Shown in pieces: positions 41,701 to 50,260 of a DNA stretch of 64,000 nucleotides. This DNA comes from Paragonimus westermani. Taxonomy: Eukaryota; Platyhelminthes; Trematoda; Plagiorchiida; Troglotrematidae. Both the position numbers and the translations under genes were made by a program. The notes beneath the pieces are model-generated. The model had not been told where the DNA came from and ran no database searches. It worked only from the letters and a program-made list of their open reading frames with translations. The DNA is taken from the NCBI GenBank assembly GCA_008508345.1, contig QNGE01001278.1, positions 112,088 through 176,087 of the forward strand. The letters are read 5' to 3'. The stretch's first letter is position 1; each line of letters starts with the position of its first letter.

Positions 41701-44700
41701 TCGTGGGTATCTTGAGACTTGTTAATAAACTGTGCCAATAACGACCTTCTGGACTAACAGTTGAAATGGTCATCAAATTGATGGATGACCAGTAGTTATT
41801 GGCTAGCCTGTAAAACTAGGTCACCGAGCATGTTTACGGGTGTGAAAACCGTTGACCCTAAACGGTTACATCATCAATGAGTACAGGTGTCAAATATGAT
41901 GACATACTTTTGTGAAACAAAACAAACGGATGGGGGAAAATGAATCCATGGAGGTAAAAGGTGCAGAGATGAATGGCTATATAAACGAAACCCCCATAAA
42001 TCCACCTTCAAAATGTGGAAATCAAAGTCCCCGTACCTCGAGGTTGACCGGCGGTTGGAACCACACAGCTGGCTCAGACAACACACACACACAAGATAGA
42101 GCTCACTTACGGGTTTAACGATACCATTCTTCCAGACGTGGACCAGCAGGAAGAAACTAACACGCACATTACCGCAATCATCCATTCAGCCAGAGGCTTG
42201 GTAGTCTAAGGTGTCATCGCCGAAGATAATCATGATCAACAACGGTTAAATTTCCAGCAAGTCTCTTTTGGAAAGGAGCGCTAGACTAGTTTCGTTCTCA
42301 TTAGAGCTCATCAGTAGTGCATATCCTTGTCACGGCCGAGATTTGAACTCCGGCCATGCTTTCACGAAGCAACCGTGTTGACCACTGCGCCATTGACCTC
42401 ACATTAGGCACGACCGAATTACCACATCTGAATGCTCAACCACTTTCGATCATGAACAATGATCAGGTTGGCCGACCGTCTCGAGAGGAGACACAGTAAA
42501 TATCCTGTTGAATCCAATCGATAACCCCGCGATTAGGAATTCCGAGACAGGTTGAGATCACTGATCTCATTTCATCGCATTCAGCGCAGTTAAAAGCTGT
42601 AAACTGCTGTGCTACAATTCCGGGCGTAATCGTAACAAGTTCCAACTGTTAGGCCAGATATCATTTGAAGTGTGTGAGGGGACCTCTACACTACCAGATC
42701 TTCAATAAACTTATGAAGTAAGATAAGCATTAAAAACATTTTGGAGGGCTCACTGTCTTGAATTTGCTAACAACTTCTTCCAGCGAAGTTGGAAAATGTT
42801 TCATAAGGCCACAAGCGTTCGTCTATATGAGATTCGCATGATGTGACTTCTCTTGTTAGTTTATGCATTGGAGAACTCCCATATGTAGGGACGGCTTTAA
42901 CTCCCACTTGCTCATTGCTGACTTTTTTGTAACTTCGAAAGAACAATTTGCTGTCTGGGGTGACCGATGAACCATACTAGTGTAAGAGAACATAGATAGT
43001 CGAAGCCAAGACCATGCTATTAGGCTTGTGTCCATGCCTGATAAGAGTCGCGAATGATTGAAGATTTCTCGACTACCGGATGGTCGACAGCATCATATAG
43101 CTCTTTTGTTCATTGACAGACAAAGTATTTCGAAGAAACCCTCTCATTCGGTGGACTGGGCCGTCTGATGCCCAGCGCTCACTCGATTCCCGTTCGAAGA
43201 TTGGATGTTTATTTCCTCTATTGAGACTATACAACAAAGGTTGGCTGAGCACATTAGTTCAACAGGGTTCTGTATAGTATTGATAACCAACTGGCTACTC
43301 AGGTCTACTGCTAGCTTACTGACCACGGAAGCTTTCAACCTCTTCCTGTCCGAATACTCGGGCCAACGAGGTACTTAAAGATATTGGTTAAATGTCGTCG
43401 CCGTACCGGTGGACTTATCGTGGAGCAACTTCGCCAGTCGTTCGCAAAGTTCGCGTGCCTTATACTCTCAAATGCAACCGGAGTAGATGAAGCAACATTC
43501 TGGATTTCACATGAAGAACTTGGTTGATATCGAAAAACGAAAGCAAACATATTTTGCGATACCGTTCGGATCACAGATTTTTCGGGCATATATATTCTGT
43601 ATAAAAGGGTTAAAATTTTGTTAAAACGCTGCTAAACAAGTCGGTTTTCTGTTGAAGTTTGCGCACTCAAACGTCGCTTCACTGCATCCAGATGACCTCA
43701 ATCCTCTCAAGCGATGTGACTGTAGTCGACATTTGTGATAGTCTTACTAGTTACGTATAAAATGTACATACATTTTGCTATCTATTATGAATGTTTTATC
43801 AAACGAACCAGGTTGGGAGTTGCGCCTAAAATGCATTTTTAGTACGTCATAACGTTATGACTAGCAAGTGAGGTAATACAATGACGTCTAATTAGGACTC
43901 ACCAAACGTGTGCACAGTGGTTTTGATTCACTTACTGGTTGAAAATCCCCCACACTGTCAACGATGCACATAACCAATTATGTGTAAGTTTCTTATTCTC
44001 CTACCTCAGGCGGAATGTGCCTCATGCAGAGTACGAACGTATCCGAGCAGTATTGGACGATCTACGGCGACGACACGAGGAGTATGAGGAGATAATTTTG
44101 GGACCACTGCATCCCCTGTGTATTCTACCGGACACAGTGATTCGAGCGGACGATTTACCCACTGTTCAGGAATCCCCGTGTCGACCATCAGTGTTACGCC
44201 ATAACAAATCGTGTTGTACCCAAGTGAGTCTTCTCTGTAAATATATTGAACACAATAGATTGGGGTAGAAAAAGACTGCTGGTTAACTTCGTTCACTTAT
44301 GTAAGGCCACCATTCTTAGAAGGAAGCCACCCTGACCCACAGGATTCGAACTAGTATGTCGTGTGCACGCAATAGATTTGTTCTTTTCATTGAGTTTGTT
44401 TCATCGGACAAAAAGCAATAACAGATCAGCGGAAACCTAAATGCGGAGTTCATTGGTTAGTTTAAAACGTTCCCACTAAGACAATCGAAAATCCACACAG
44501 TAGTGATATAGGGGTTAATTCGCAAGTCTAAACTTCACTAGTGGTTTGTCACCTACCTGAAAACGTGAGGTGGGCAAACATTTGTGCTCCCTGAACCAGC
44601 ATAAGTTTACTGGTTTTTCATGGTTATCTAGTAGAACCCAACCCATAAATGTCAATATACTACAATTTGTGGAACCGTACACTCAATAGGATAGTTTACA

Positions 44701-47700
44701 AATGTATGCGTACTCATAATGGAACTGACCTTAGGATGCTAATGAACCAGAATGATCACGATTAGTTCACGGACGAGGAGCCCATTGAAATTCAAACAGT
44801 TTGACGCATCTCAGAATGCTCAAGTTGTATGGTATTTTACACGTCGATTAACTACTCGGGAGAATTAATCTAAGTGGTTCTGCATAGATTATGCGTTGTA
44901 TCTCCGCCAACTATGGTCGGCTCAATCTACGTGATTTGCGTTGAAAAGATTTTAGCAACATTGACAACCGACAAAACATGGAGGAGCTGCATACAGTCAT
45001 TGGAGACGCAATGAATACCTAGAAAGGATAAAACACCGATGACCACTTATTGCCAGGTGGCCAAGTTGTTGCACGTTCGGTGGCGTATAAGATCATCTGG
45101 CAGTCGGTTTGTGATGTTCTGAAAATAGTATGCTTTCCGAATTGACGTAAAATATGAAAGTGTTTTCGGTCACAAAATGGATGTATAAAGAAATAATCGT
45201 AAACCGCTGCTGAGTTCACAAAAACACATTCCGGTTTTTACATTAAATAGTCTTCTCTAGTTTGTCGCGTAGCGCAGGATGACGAGGAAGTTAATGAGAG
45301 ACTACGTCGAACCTGCATGAATTCTATCATTTTGTTCGTTAAGAATGCTTGATTAAATGCATTACATTCCAATCCAAGATGTCGAACAGAAAGTATAAAT
45401 AACAACACAAAAGTCATACACTTTTAATGCAACTCCAATTCAACAGAACAAGTAACCGATACACAGTGCATTCGTTGACTGGTGTACTTCGGACTAATTC
45501 GACCTAGACTGTAAACATTAGAGCCAACTAACCGGAATCGGCAATTGTTTGAATGAGTTGTCCGTGAAGACTGAATTGTCATCATCATCATCATAACAGC
45601 CATGCGCCTGACCAAAAGGTATTGTGGCTTGGGCCACCGCCCACCTCAACAATGACGTGGAATATCCTAGAAGGAAACGTTACTAAGAAGGTCAACGAAG
45701 ATTAAAGAAGACTACGAGGAAGAACTGGAAATGGTATGGATACAGGTACGCCACTGGCTGCGACACATCGCCATCTCGGATAGCGTCTCTAACCAGCAGT
45801 TTGAGTGATCACGAGGGCCCCATCAGGCAGGCGATGCTTGCCCACGTTGCTCAATGGAACAGTCAACGTCTTCATATTTCGTGACCACGTTGTTGTTTGA
45901 CCAACACGCGGTTTTACCCAGCTGTTGTTGGGCTCAGTATATAATGCCCAGTACGGTAAACGCTCAGCTGGCATACGGAGCACGTGACCCAACCATCGCA
46001 AACTGTGCAACGTAACTACCTGACCAATTGATCGCGCATCCCGACCGTTCCGGAATACGCGCCGGCGAACTGCCACATTGCTCACGCGATCAGCCCACTT
46101 AACATGGGCCAACTGACGGAGACAACGACGGTCAAACACAACAAGCCTGTTGATATCTTATTTGTGAACAAGCCACGTTTCCGAACCATACAGCAAATTG
46201 GAACGCACACAGGCGTTATATACTCTTCCTTTCAGCGACAACCGAACGTCTTTGCGACGCCACAGATGACGCAGTTTGGCAAAGGCAACCCGAGTCTTTG
46301 CTATCCTCGCTGATATCTCATCGGCAATATTGTAGCGAGAAGGCTGACGAGATAGTGCTACCCAAGTATGTGAAACTGTCCACAGTCTCGAGCGGATTAC
46401 CTGCAATAAAGAAAGTAGGGGTGGAAATGGCCCAGTCATGAAGCAGCACTTTGCACTTTGAAGTTGCGAAGCGCATTCCATACAAACCAGCCCGGTCACT
46501 CACCTTGTTCAGCATGGTCTGCATGTCTTCGGCAGAGGGTCTAAGTAAGACAATGTCGTCCGCGTGCTCCAGATCGGCCAATCTAGCGCCAGGAAGAAGC
46601 TCAACACCAAGCCCACTGGATTCACGAAGCGTCCCCTCCAGAATGTCCTCCATGACAAAATGGAACAGGAAGTTAATTCACCGCTGCCACCTTCTTCTCA
46701 CTTGCAACTGGGTTGCCTGTTATCAGGGTGCAAACATATATATTACATCTGGTTGTTCATGTCCAACAGAGAAATCGGTTTACCATTTATTTAGCAACAT
46801 AGACCTATATAATACTGTTGTAGATAGCATCATGATGAACTACCAGGAGGAGCATGCTTGCAAAACGGTCTTCTTATAACACTGATAGAAATGCCTGTTC
46901 ATAGGAACTCCTTTACAACTATTTAAACGACGCTCAGTTTGCTCACTGGAAACTAACTTCAGTCTAACCAAGAAATCCAGGTGTTGTATCTGTATTCGAG
47001 CCCCATCGACGACAAGCCTTACGGACAATAACGACGGTAGTGAGAACAAGCGACTCAGTAGAAGTGCATAGTGTATCATCGCATTTACAAGCGTTCGGGT
47101 CATTTTAAAGTACGTGGACGGGTGAGCCGTTGGTCGTCAAAGCGGCGACCAATCAGAACGCAAGTCGAGCCTTGGCACGAGTGTGGGGCACACAGGCGGC
47201 CTTGATGAGTATACAACGCCCGATCATGGGGTCGGAGATTGAATTAAACGCAACGATTCTTTGTCAAGTGTTTGGGGTTTCTAGTGGAGGTGCAAAGATT
47301 GGACAAGGGAGGAGGAACGTTTGTACGGATTGTTTTTGGGTAGACAGGCCCAGGTTGTGAAGTTTGACAGCAGTAACCTAGGTCGTTGATAACAATCGCA
47401 CTCTGAGGGCCCTGAAGCAGGTTTGACGAACCTTGTGGATGATTCGGAACGCCTTATCTTGATTTATTCGATGGTCACTGTCATTCAAGTGGGAGCCGAT
47501 CGCACTGGAAATGAGCTTCAGCGAGCCGTCCCGATTCTGTTTGCTCTCCGCTCGAAATGATCAGGTGGGCTGAACAGTATCCATAGGTATTTTTCTTTAA
47601 ATGTTTGGATCACTCTTTGGTCGTGCTTACTGTGAAGCTAAAGGCACTGTGGTTAACATGTTAGTCTCACGATTATGAAGGCTGGGGTTCAGATTTTGGT

Positions 47701-50260
47701 CCGAACGAGGATATGCACTGTTAATGAGTACTAATAAGAGCGGAGCTCGAGTCTAGTGCTCACTATCAAAGTGGGCTAGCCGAGAGGTTTATCTGGATGA
47801 GGAGAATATGATCAAGTGTGTATGGTGTTTAGTTTGGAATAAAAATACACCAGTCCCCCATTAACCTTTACAAAACCCCAACTAGTGTTATAAAACTGTC
47901 ACATCTCGTACCGTGGTCAGTAAATAGTATCCGGTCCTGACAACTCAATTTGACCCATAGACTTATCCGCGATAAGCGCAACTAATTACGGTTGATAAAC
48001 CTTGTTGATATACATATACTCGTAGCCATGGTGTACTGTAGCAAAGTAAACGCACCGAAGCCCATATACCGGTTGCTGAATTGAAAGCAAAAGAACCACA
48101 AAAATGAGTAGTCGGCATGATAGTTATTCAGCCTTTCGCTTAATACGTCACACGGTTGGTGGTGTTTCGCCCCAAGAGAAGCTACTTCACGTGTTCCTCA
48201 CCCCCATCCCATCTAGACCTTGTAGCCCGATGACCAATCCAGCTCAGGTTCTCAGCACAATCAATCTCGAAGGGGAAATGGGGTTTTACAGCTTTATGAA
48301 ATTGTGAATCTCGAAAAACATGTCACGCACATGAACACACCTATGCAGTATCCAATATGTCGAAACGGAACAATGGATAACCAATCAAACGGAATCCCAA
48401 AACGAAGAGATGACTCATTCAGTCAGTTTACAACCAATCCGATTCGAGGTCAAAGTGCAGCAGTGACAGGGAGCAACCAGTCAGACTACAGCTCGAGGAC
48501 TACAGGGAACAACCGACCGGATATTGGGTCAAAGTTCAAATGCAACAAAATCGACCGATGGTGGGTTAGGTCAAAAACAACGAAAGGCGACCAACCAGAA
48601 GTCAGGTCAGAAGGTCAACTCACTCTGCTACATAGGGGTAGGCACCCGTCGAACTTCACCAAACTCCACGCTCAAAACTATATGTTGAAACACTTACGTA
48701 CTTATGATGTCACCTTGCTTGATGATGAATTGTGTGCAATCTAAATGCCAAGCTCGGCGGATATACCAATATTAAAACCATCAACCCGAGCTACGAACAA
48801 CACCGCCACTGTTGGAAAAATCCCATAAGATCAGAAGTAACGATGTGACGAACAATTGTTTCGATAATTCTTTCTCAAGTCAATACAATTACATAGGTTT
48901 TCATCAAGGCGTCATGAGACAAACCGCATAAACAGAGGCTGACTGTTAACGAATGACAGTGGCTACTGCTAAACTTCACACGATTATTGGTTCGGCCCAG
49001 ACCGGACGTTGACTGGGTGTTGTGTCACACGGTCAAGGTCAAATGTTTGTGTGTGGTTAGACTGGGTGTGATTGATCTGTGGCCACGGAAGTTGCAGGGA
49101 CTGAANNNNNNNNNNNNNNNNNNNNNNNNNNNNNNNNNNNNNNNNCCGTGGCCACAGATCAATCACACCCAGTCTAACCACACACAAACATTTGACCTTG
49201 ACCGTGTGACACAACACCCAGTCAACGTCCGGTCTGGGCCGAACCAATAATCGTGTGAAGTTTAGCAGTAGCCACTGTCATTCGTTAACAGTCAGCCTCT
49301 GTTTATGCGGTTTGTCTCATGACGCCTTGATGAAAACCTATGTAATTGTATTGACTTGAGAAAGAATTATCGAAAACAATTGTTCGTCACATCGTTACCG
49401 CCAGTGTTCTCAACTACCAGAAATTGAACAGTAGCATTGGTTCAAACAGGAACATTACGGATGAAAGACTAACGACGTTATCCAGCATGGAAAGAAGAAT
49501 GAACATACTAGATGGCCGCTAGGCTTGGGCCTTTGTTATAAATAAACCCCTAAGGTTAACTAGAACAAGTTTCGACTGGAGGAGTTACTTTCGATTTCAC
49601 TGAAGAGCAGCCGACCACAGCATGTGACGGACTTCAAGCCATTTGCCGCTTGGGCCATTTTCGATGTAAACTCACCAGGTGGTTACTCGCATGAACATTT
49701 GGCCAACCGCTCATATCGCCAGTGTACTCTTAGACTACCCTTGCTGAGCGAACAAAACCAAGGGGTTGGGTGCTGCGCAGCATTAAGAATCGAACATATG
49801 AAAGCTTGTTTCACCAGCCTAAAATTAGAAAAATCGGACCTTATGAATAGCTAATGAAATTTTGACCGGTTTAATCGTGTCTCTAACCACTATCTTAATA
49901 GAGAATAGCGAGTGGTTTGTGCTGATTCTAGACCATACATTTTAAATGTAAAGTACTTAGGTTTCCACGCGAATCAGTCCCTTTAATCATCCGTACACTA
50001 ACCTATGCCTGCTTGTTGTTGCTGTTGTTTAACAGTTCTGGTCCAAACGTTGTGATTAGTTTTTTTCAAACCTTGGTCAGGTCCCCATTGAACGCATCCA
50101 AGCGAACCGTGAGACAACCACACCGGCCCAACTTCCTGGCCCGACAAAACACATCACACGCGAAACGTACACCATCATCACAAAGACTACGCCGAATAAG
50201 TCATCATGTGCCTCGGGAAACTCCAAGGGATGGAACGATCTCGTTCTAGCTACCGGCTGA
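10206..50260 (+). CDS. CEP83: CEP83 (CCDC41), distal appendage coiled-coil protein; 11 exons seen, N-terminus missing
   Basis: CEP83 sits on the distal appendages of the mother centriole and is needed to dock it to the membrane at the start of ciliogenesis (family knowledge). Eleven exons with GT/AG borders join without a frame break: 10206-10388, 12932-13117, 14920-15092, 18278-18380, 24656-24875, 31737-31972, 33147-33269, 33380-33550, 37988-38088, 44010-44223 and 50081-50260. They give about 629 residues, nearly all heptad-like coiled coil. The human protein is about 700 residues, and about 65 N-terminal residues are absent here. The diagnostic block spans exons 9-10: ENDLLR/RNVPHAEYERI followed by LRRRHEEYEEIILGP, matching the human RQNVP..Y..L...RRH.EF...IL.P segment. 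Exons 2-3 (YEAE-V) match the human YESEI.RLEE.KEEL region. Identity is strong; the 3' end and the joins across long introns are inferred. No ATG start is assigned. Confidence 0.87.
12932..13117 (+). CDS. CEP83: CEP83 exon B
   Basis: A strong acceptor (TTTTGTTTCAG) and donor (GTGAGT) bound 62 codons in phase 0/0. The protein runs from VREDMEEHYREQIAQAHAG to NKMLYEAE and is acidic, helical and free of proline. It continues directly from exon A (QVREDMEEHYRE, like human QIQQELETPMRERF). Confidence 0.88.
14920..15092 (+). CDS. CEP83: CEP83 exon C
   Basis: Acceptor GACCTCCAG, donor GTTAGA, phase 0 in and 2 out. It encodes VSNLRQIKEELTARINRLTT through ELDELKGKMDLHR. With exon B it gives YEAEVSNLRQIKEEL, matching human YESEIARLEEDKEEL. 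Confidence 0.87.
18278..18380 (+). CDS. CEP83: CEP83 exon D
   Basis: Acceptor TTATTTCAG, donor GTAAGT, phase 2 in (completing AGA) and 0 out. It encodes EKLIQDNKCLRKSNSELK and ends RDSLRKQ. It is a short coiled-coil exon of 103 nt, and its frame is fixed by the split arginine codon shared with exon C. Confidence 0.85.
18785..18845 (-). mobile_element. RTE LINE 3'-end fragment
   Basis: GTGACGTGGAATACTCTGGA and the bases after it align with the RTE 3' ends at 34555 and 45650 (GTGACGTGGAATACCCTAGA). Only about 60 bases are recognisable. The coordinates are approximate. Confidence 0.55.
19797..21720 (-). mobile_element. R2-clade LINE relic (RT plus restriction-like endonuclease)
   Basis: The minus strand reads in order: reverse transcriptase fingers/palm (CRSRITLVSK-like block, then LVHCFHKILTDRWNTRLQ), a catalytic box FAYTDDLILLAENRMRLSE at about 21.06-21.11 kb, a cysteine/histidine knuckle (SCCQTESFAHILQSC, then H and CARHD near 20.15 kb), and a restriction-like endonuclease segment (QPGVIAVRKG, VLMDVNQV, KYG near 19.95-20.04 kb). 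This order is that of R2-type elements. The frame changes several times, the canonical YADD box is YTDD, and the endonuclease 'PD' motif reads PG, so the copy is inactive. It lies inside a CEP83 intron in antisense orientation, not in rDNA. Confidence 0.82.
24656..24875 (+). CDS. CEP83: CEP83 exon E
   Basis: The acceptor is AACCAG (or six bases later at CTGCAG, with no frame effect). The donor G/GTCGGT is weak. Phase 0 in, 1 out. It encodes LQLLKSEFEAIRVELVTERQ through AQRDQFAGKCQ and carries EAENRLSCL...LELSNLRLEAQ, which resembles human CEP83 EINTLSSKV...EITDIKLETA. The split codon joins cleanly to exon F (GAT). Confidence 0.82.
28315..28590 (-). mobile_element. RTE LINE reverse-transcriptase fragment
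   Basis: This stretch aligns with 46355-46650: AATATGTAAAACTGTCCGCA matches AAGTATGTGAAACTGTCCAC, and the later CTGCATGTTTTCGGCAGA matches CTGCATGTCTTCGGCAGA. It is an old, frame-broken copy of the same RTE family in the minus orientation. Confidence 0.75.
29510..29650 (+). repeat. tRNA-derived SINE, degenerate copy
   Basis: The head GTCGTGCTTATTGTGACG and the A-box-like TGGCACAATGGTCAG are followed by GTGGCTGGAGTACAATTAG at the B-box position and a decayed hammerhead region (GCATTATTGACGGG...AACGACAAG). It belongs to the same family as the copies at 8.7, 9.1, 42.3 and 47.7 kb but is the most diverged. Confidence 0.55.
31737..31972 (+). CDS. CEP83: CEP83 exon F
   Basis: Acceptor GTTTACAG, donor GTGAGT, phase 1 in and 0 out. 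It encodes (D)LEQELQLMTSKCQQVE, MRELELSQREVAVRDQINGE and QLTENLSKTQRALEDVKSS. It is heptad-like throughout, and its phase matches exon E. Confidence 0.87.
32880..33040 (-). mobile_element. RTE 3'-end fragment with TGATGA-type tail
   Basis: GCATTGTGCTTCGGGTCGCC and CCTCAACAGTGATGTAAAGT align with the RTE 3' end at 45625-45670. On its 3' side (lower coordinates on this strand) lies an imperfect run of TCATCA/ATCATT units, the decayed short-repeat tail. It lies inside the CEP83 intron just before exon G. Confidence 0.65.
33147..33269 (+). CDS. CEP83: CEP83 exon G
   Basis: Acceptor CTTTTTCAG, donor GTCAGA, 41 codons in phase 0/0. It encodes QPTFADDIHLRNELDMLN through RLSEKLYNALEK. It is separated from exon H by only 110 nt, the shortest intron of the gene. 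Confidence 0.86.
33380..33550 (+). CDS. CEP83: CEP83 exon H
   Basis: Acceptor TTCATTTCAG, donor GTAAGA, 57 codons in phase 0/0. It begins with a polar linker (STDSPKNTEMGNRTEFTE), then a coiled coil, RELRIQLHHLREEKRELENK, and ends RYMENAGK. Confidence 0.87.
33885..33970 (-). repeat. tRNA-like SINE family 2, copy 1
   Basis: The minus strand reads GGCTTGGCTTCGTAGTTCAT, then TTGGTAAAGCACTTAACGG, and later CTGGTTCGAATATTTC. The spacing is that of tRNA A and B boxes. It aligns with 36105-36200. I see no intact tRNA fold, so this is a SINE or tRNA pseudogene, not a working tRNA. Confidence 0.55.
34105..34205 (+). repeat. tRNA-like SINE family 2, copy 2
   Basis: AACCCGGTAAAACGCTTGCC, GCGTTTGGACACGCTG and GATTCCAATCTAACC align with the better copy at 36105-36200. 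The B box is degraded. Confidence 0.5.
34490..34925 (-). mobile_element. RTE LINE 3' portion, cut by assembly gap
   Basis: About 370 bases align closely with 45640-46025, for example CGCTCAGCTGGCATACGGAG present in both. The element runs in the minus orientation, its 3' end near 34490 beside a short TCATCCTCATCATAG tail. Its 5' side is cut by the N run at 34926. The encoded part is the C-terminal region after the reverse transcriptase. Confidence 0.8.
34926..35839. other. Assembly gap (914 N)
   Basis: Unresolved bases. The left border is inside an RTE element in the minus orientation and the right border is a plus-oriented TGA run, so the gap sits in repeat DNA within CEP83 intron H-I. Open frames crossing it are meaningless. 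Confidence 0.99.
35840..35914. repeat. (TGA)25 microsatellite at gap edge
   Basis: Twenty-five perfect TGA units start at the edge of the gap. RTE copies elsewhere in the window end in short TGA/TCA runs, so this may be the expanded tail of a plus-oriented RTE hidden in the gap (inference). Confidence 0.95.
36105..36225 (+). repeat. tRNA-like SINE family 2, best copy
   Basis: CCCCGACCTGGCTTCATGG, TTAAGCTGGTAAAATG and a perfect B box, GGTTCGAATCC, occur at tRNA-like spacing, followed by AAATCCCAGACTGTTC. Related copies lie at 33885-33970 (minus) and 34105-34205 (plus). It probably derives from a tRNA gene and would be transcribed by Pol III if active. Confidence 0.65.
37988..38088 (+). CDS. 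CEP83: CEP83 exon I
   Basis: The acceptor is at TTCGAAG (an alternative six bases later keeps the frame). The donor GTGAGT is strong. Phase 0 in, 2 out. It encodes NKNNLVSRMKELKRDLRLKE and ends KMRAENDLLR, matching human KSLHENKLKRLQEKVEVLE...LNRQ, just before the conserved RNVP block in exon J. Confidence 0.85.
38671..38706. repeat. AT dinucleotide microsatellite
   Basis: A run of alternating TA about 36 bases long in CEP83 intron I-J. A shorter similar run lies at 54773-54791. Confidence 0.95.
40490..40560 (-). mobile_element. RTE 3'-end fragment
   Basis: TGGCTCAAGTGACCCATCAC and AACAATGACAAGGAATATAC align with TGGCTTGGGCCACCGCCCAC and AACAATGACGTGGAATATCC at 45625-45670. Only the last part of the element is recognisable. 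Confidence 0.5.
42275..42570 (-). repeat. tRNA-derived SINE with intact-looking hammerhead core
   Basis: The minus strand carries TGGCGCAGTGGTCAACACG (A box), GGAGTTCAAATCTCGG (B box) and then a hammerhead at 42278-42320. The upstream part (42435-42570) is shared with the copy at 8.86-9.0 kb, so the repeat unit is longer than the tRNA-like head alone. This is the best preserved ribozyme copy in the window. Confidence 0.8.
42278..42320 (-). ncRNA. Hammerhead ribozyme motif (SINE-encoded)
   Basis: The minus strand reads stem I GCACTA, CTGATGAG, a stem-loop (CTC TAAT GAG), AACGAAAC, a two-base-pair stem III (AC..GT), the cleavage triplet GTC, then TAGCGC, which pairs with GCACTA with one mismatch. 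This is the CUGAUGA...GAAA...GUC hammerhead plan with a very short stem III, as in the schistosome Sm-alpha ribozyme (family knowledge). Stem II has two unpaired A residues, so activity is uncertain. Confidence 0.7.
44010..44223 (+). CDS. CEP83: CEP83 exon J (diagnostic block)
   Basis: Acceptor CCTACCTCAG, donor GTGAGT, phase 2 in (completing CGG) and 0 out. It encodes RNVPHAEYERIRAVLDDL and then RRRHEEYEEIILGPLHP, the most conserved segment of CEP83. After that comes a non-helical tail (LPDTVIRADDLPTVQESPC). This exon settles the identification of the gene. Confidence 0.9.
45575..46680 (-). mobile_element. RTE-clade LINE, 3' half (RT end and C-terminal region)
   Basis: The minus strand encodes a reverse transcriptase end with LADLEHADDIVLL (YADD as HADD), GMRFATSKCKVLL and FTYLGSTIS. 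A frame-shifted C-terminal region follows, with LYGSETW, VFDRRCLRQLAHVKW-like and LHSLRWLGHVLRMPAERLP. The RWLGHVLRM block is typical of RTE elements. The 3' end at 45575-45610 carries a short run of TCATCA. The 5' part (endonuclease) is missing. It lies in CEP83 intron J-K, antisense to the gene. Frame breaks show it is dead. Confidence 0.85.
47615..47800 (+). repeat. tRNA-derived SINE with hammerhead, copy at 47.7 kb
   Basis: GTCGTGCTTACTGTGAAG, AAGGCACTGTGGTTAACATG (A box) and GGGGTTCAGATTTTGG (B box) are followed by a hammerhead module at 47715-47759 with perfect stem I (GCACTG/TAGTGC except the last pair). The core is changed (TTAATGAG, CGGAG for CGAAAC), so it should not cleave. The 3' part aligns with the copy at 9045-9215. 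Confidence 0.72.
48837..49398. repeat. 253-bp near-perfect inverted repeat around a 40-N gap
   Basis: The left arm, 48837-49088, starts GTAACGATGTGACGAACAA. The right arm, 49146-49398, is its reverse complement with one base inserted in a T run. Between them lie 17 bases (AAGTTGCAGGGACTGAA) and 40 N. No clear target-site duplication or terminal motif is seen. It is either a real hairpin-forming palindrome or an assembly product. Confidence 0.95.
50081..50260 (+). CDS. CEP83: CEP83 terminal exon K (probable)
   Basis: A pyrimidine-rich acceptor (CCTTGGTCAG) and phase 0 give 59 codons, VPIERIQANRETTTPAQLPG through SKGWNDLVLATG, ending in TGA at 50258-50260. The tail is rich in Thr, Pro and Lys and is not coiled coil, as at the human C-terminus, where sequence is poorly conserved. 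The choice of frame depends only on the phase of exon J. Another open frame (SPLNASKRTVRQPHR) overlaps. No AATAAA is obvious downstream. Confidence 0.55.
   Translation, partial: VPIERIQANRETTTPAQLPGPTKHITRETYTIITKTTPNKSSCASGNSKGWNDLVLATG

Noticed and set aside
46451..46879. 142-codon plus-strand frame
   Set aside because: Shadow of the minus-strand RTE reverse transcriptase fragment.
48304..48744. 146-codon plus-strand open frame
   Set aside because: Polar, low-complexity-like (Asn/Ser/Thr), with repeated GGTCAA/GACCA strings and no splice or domain support. Possibly repeat-derived.
48984..49250. Identical 87-codon frames on both strands
   Set aside because: They result from the palindrome around the 40-N gap, not from two genes.
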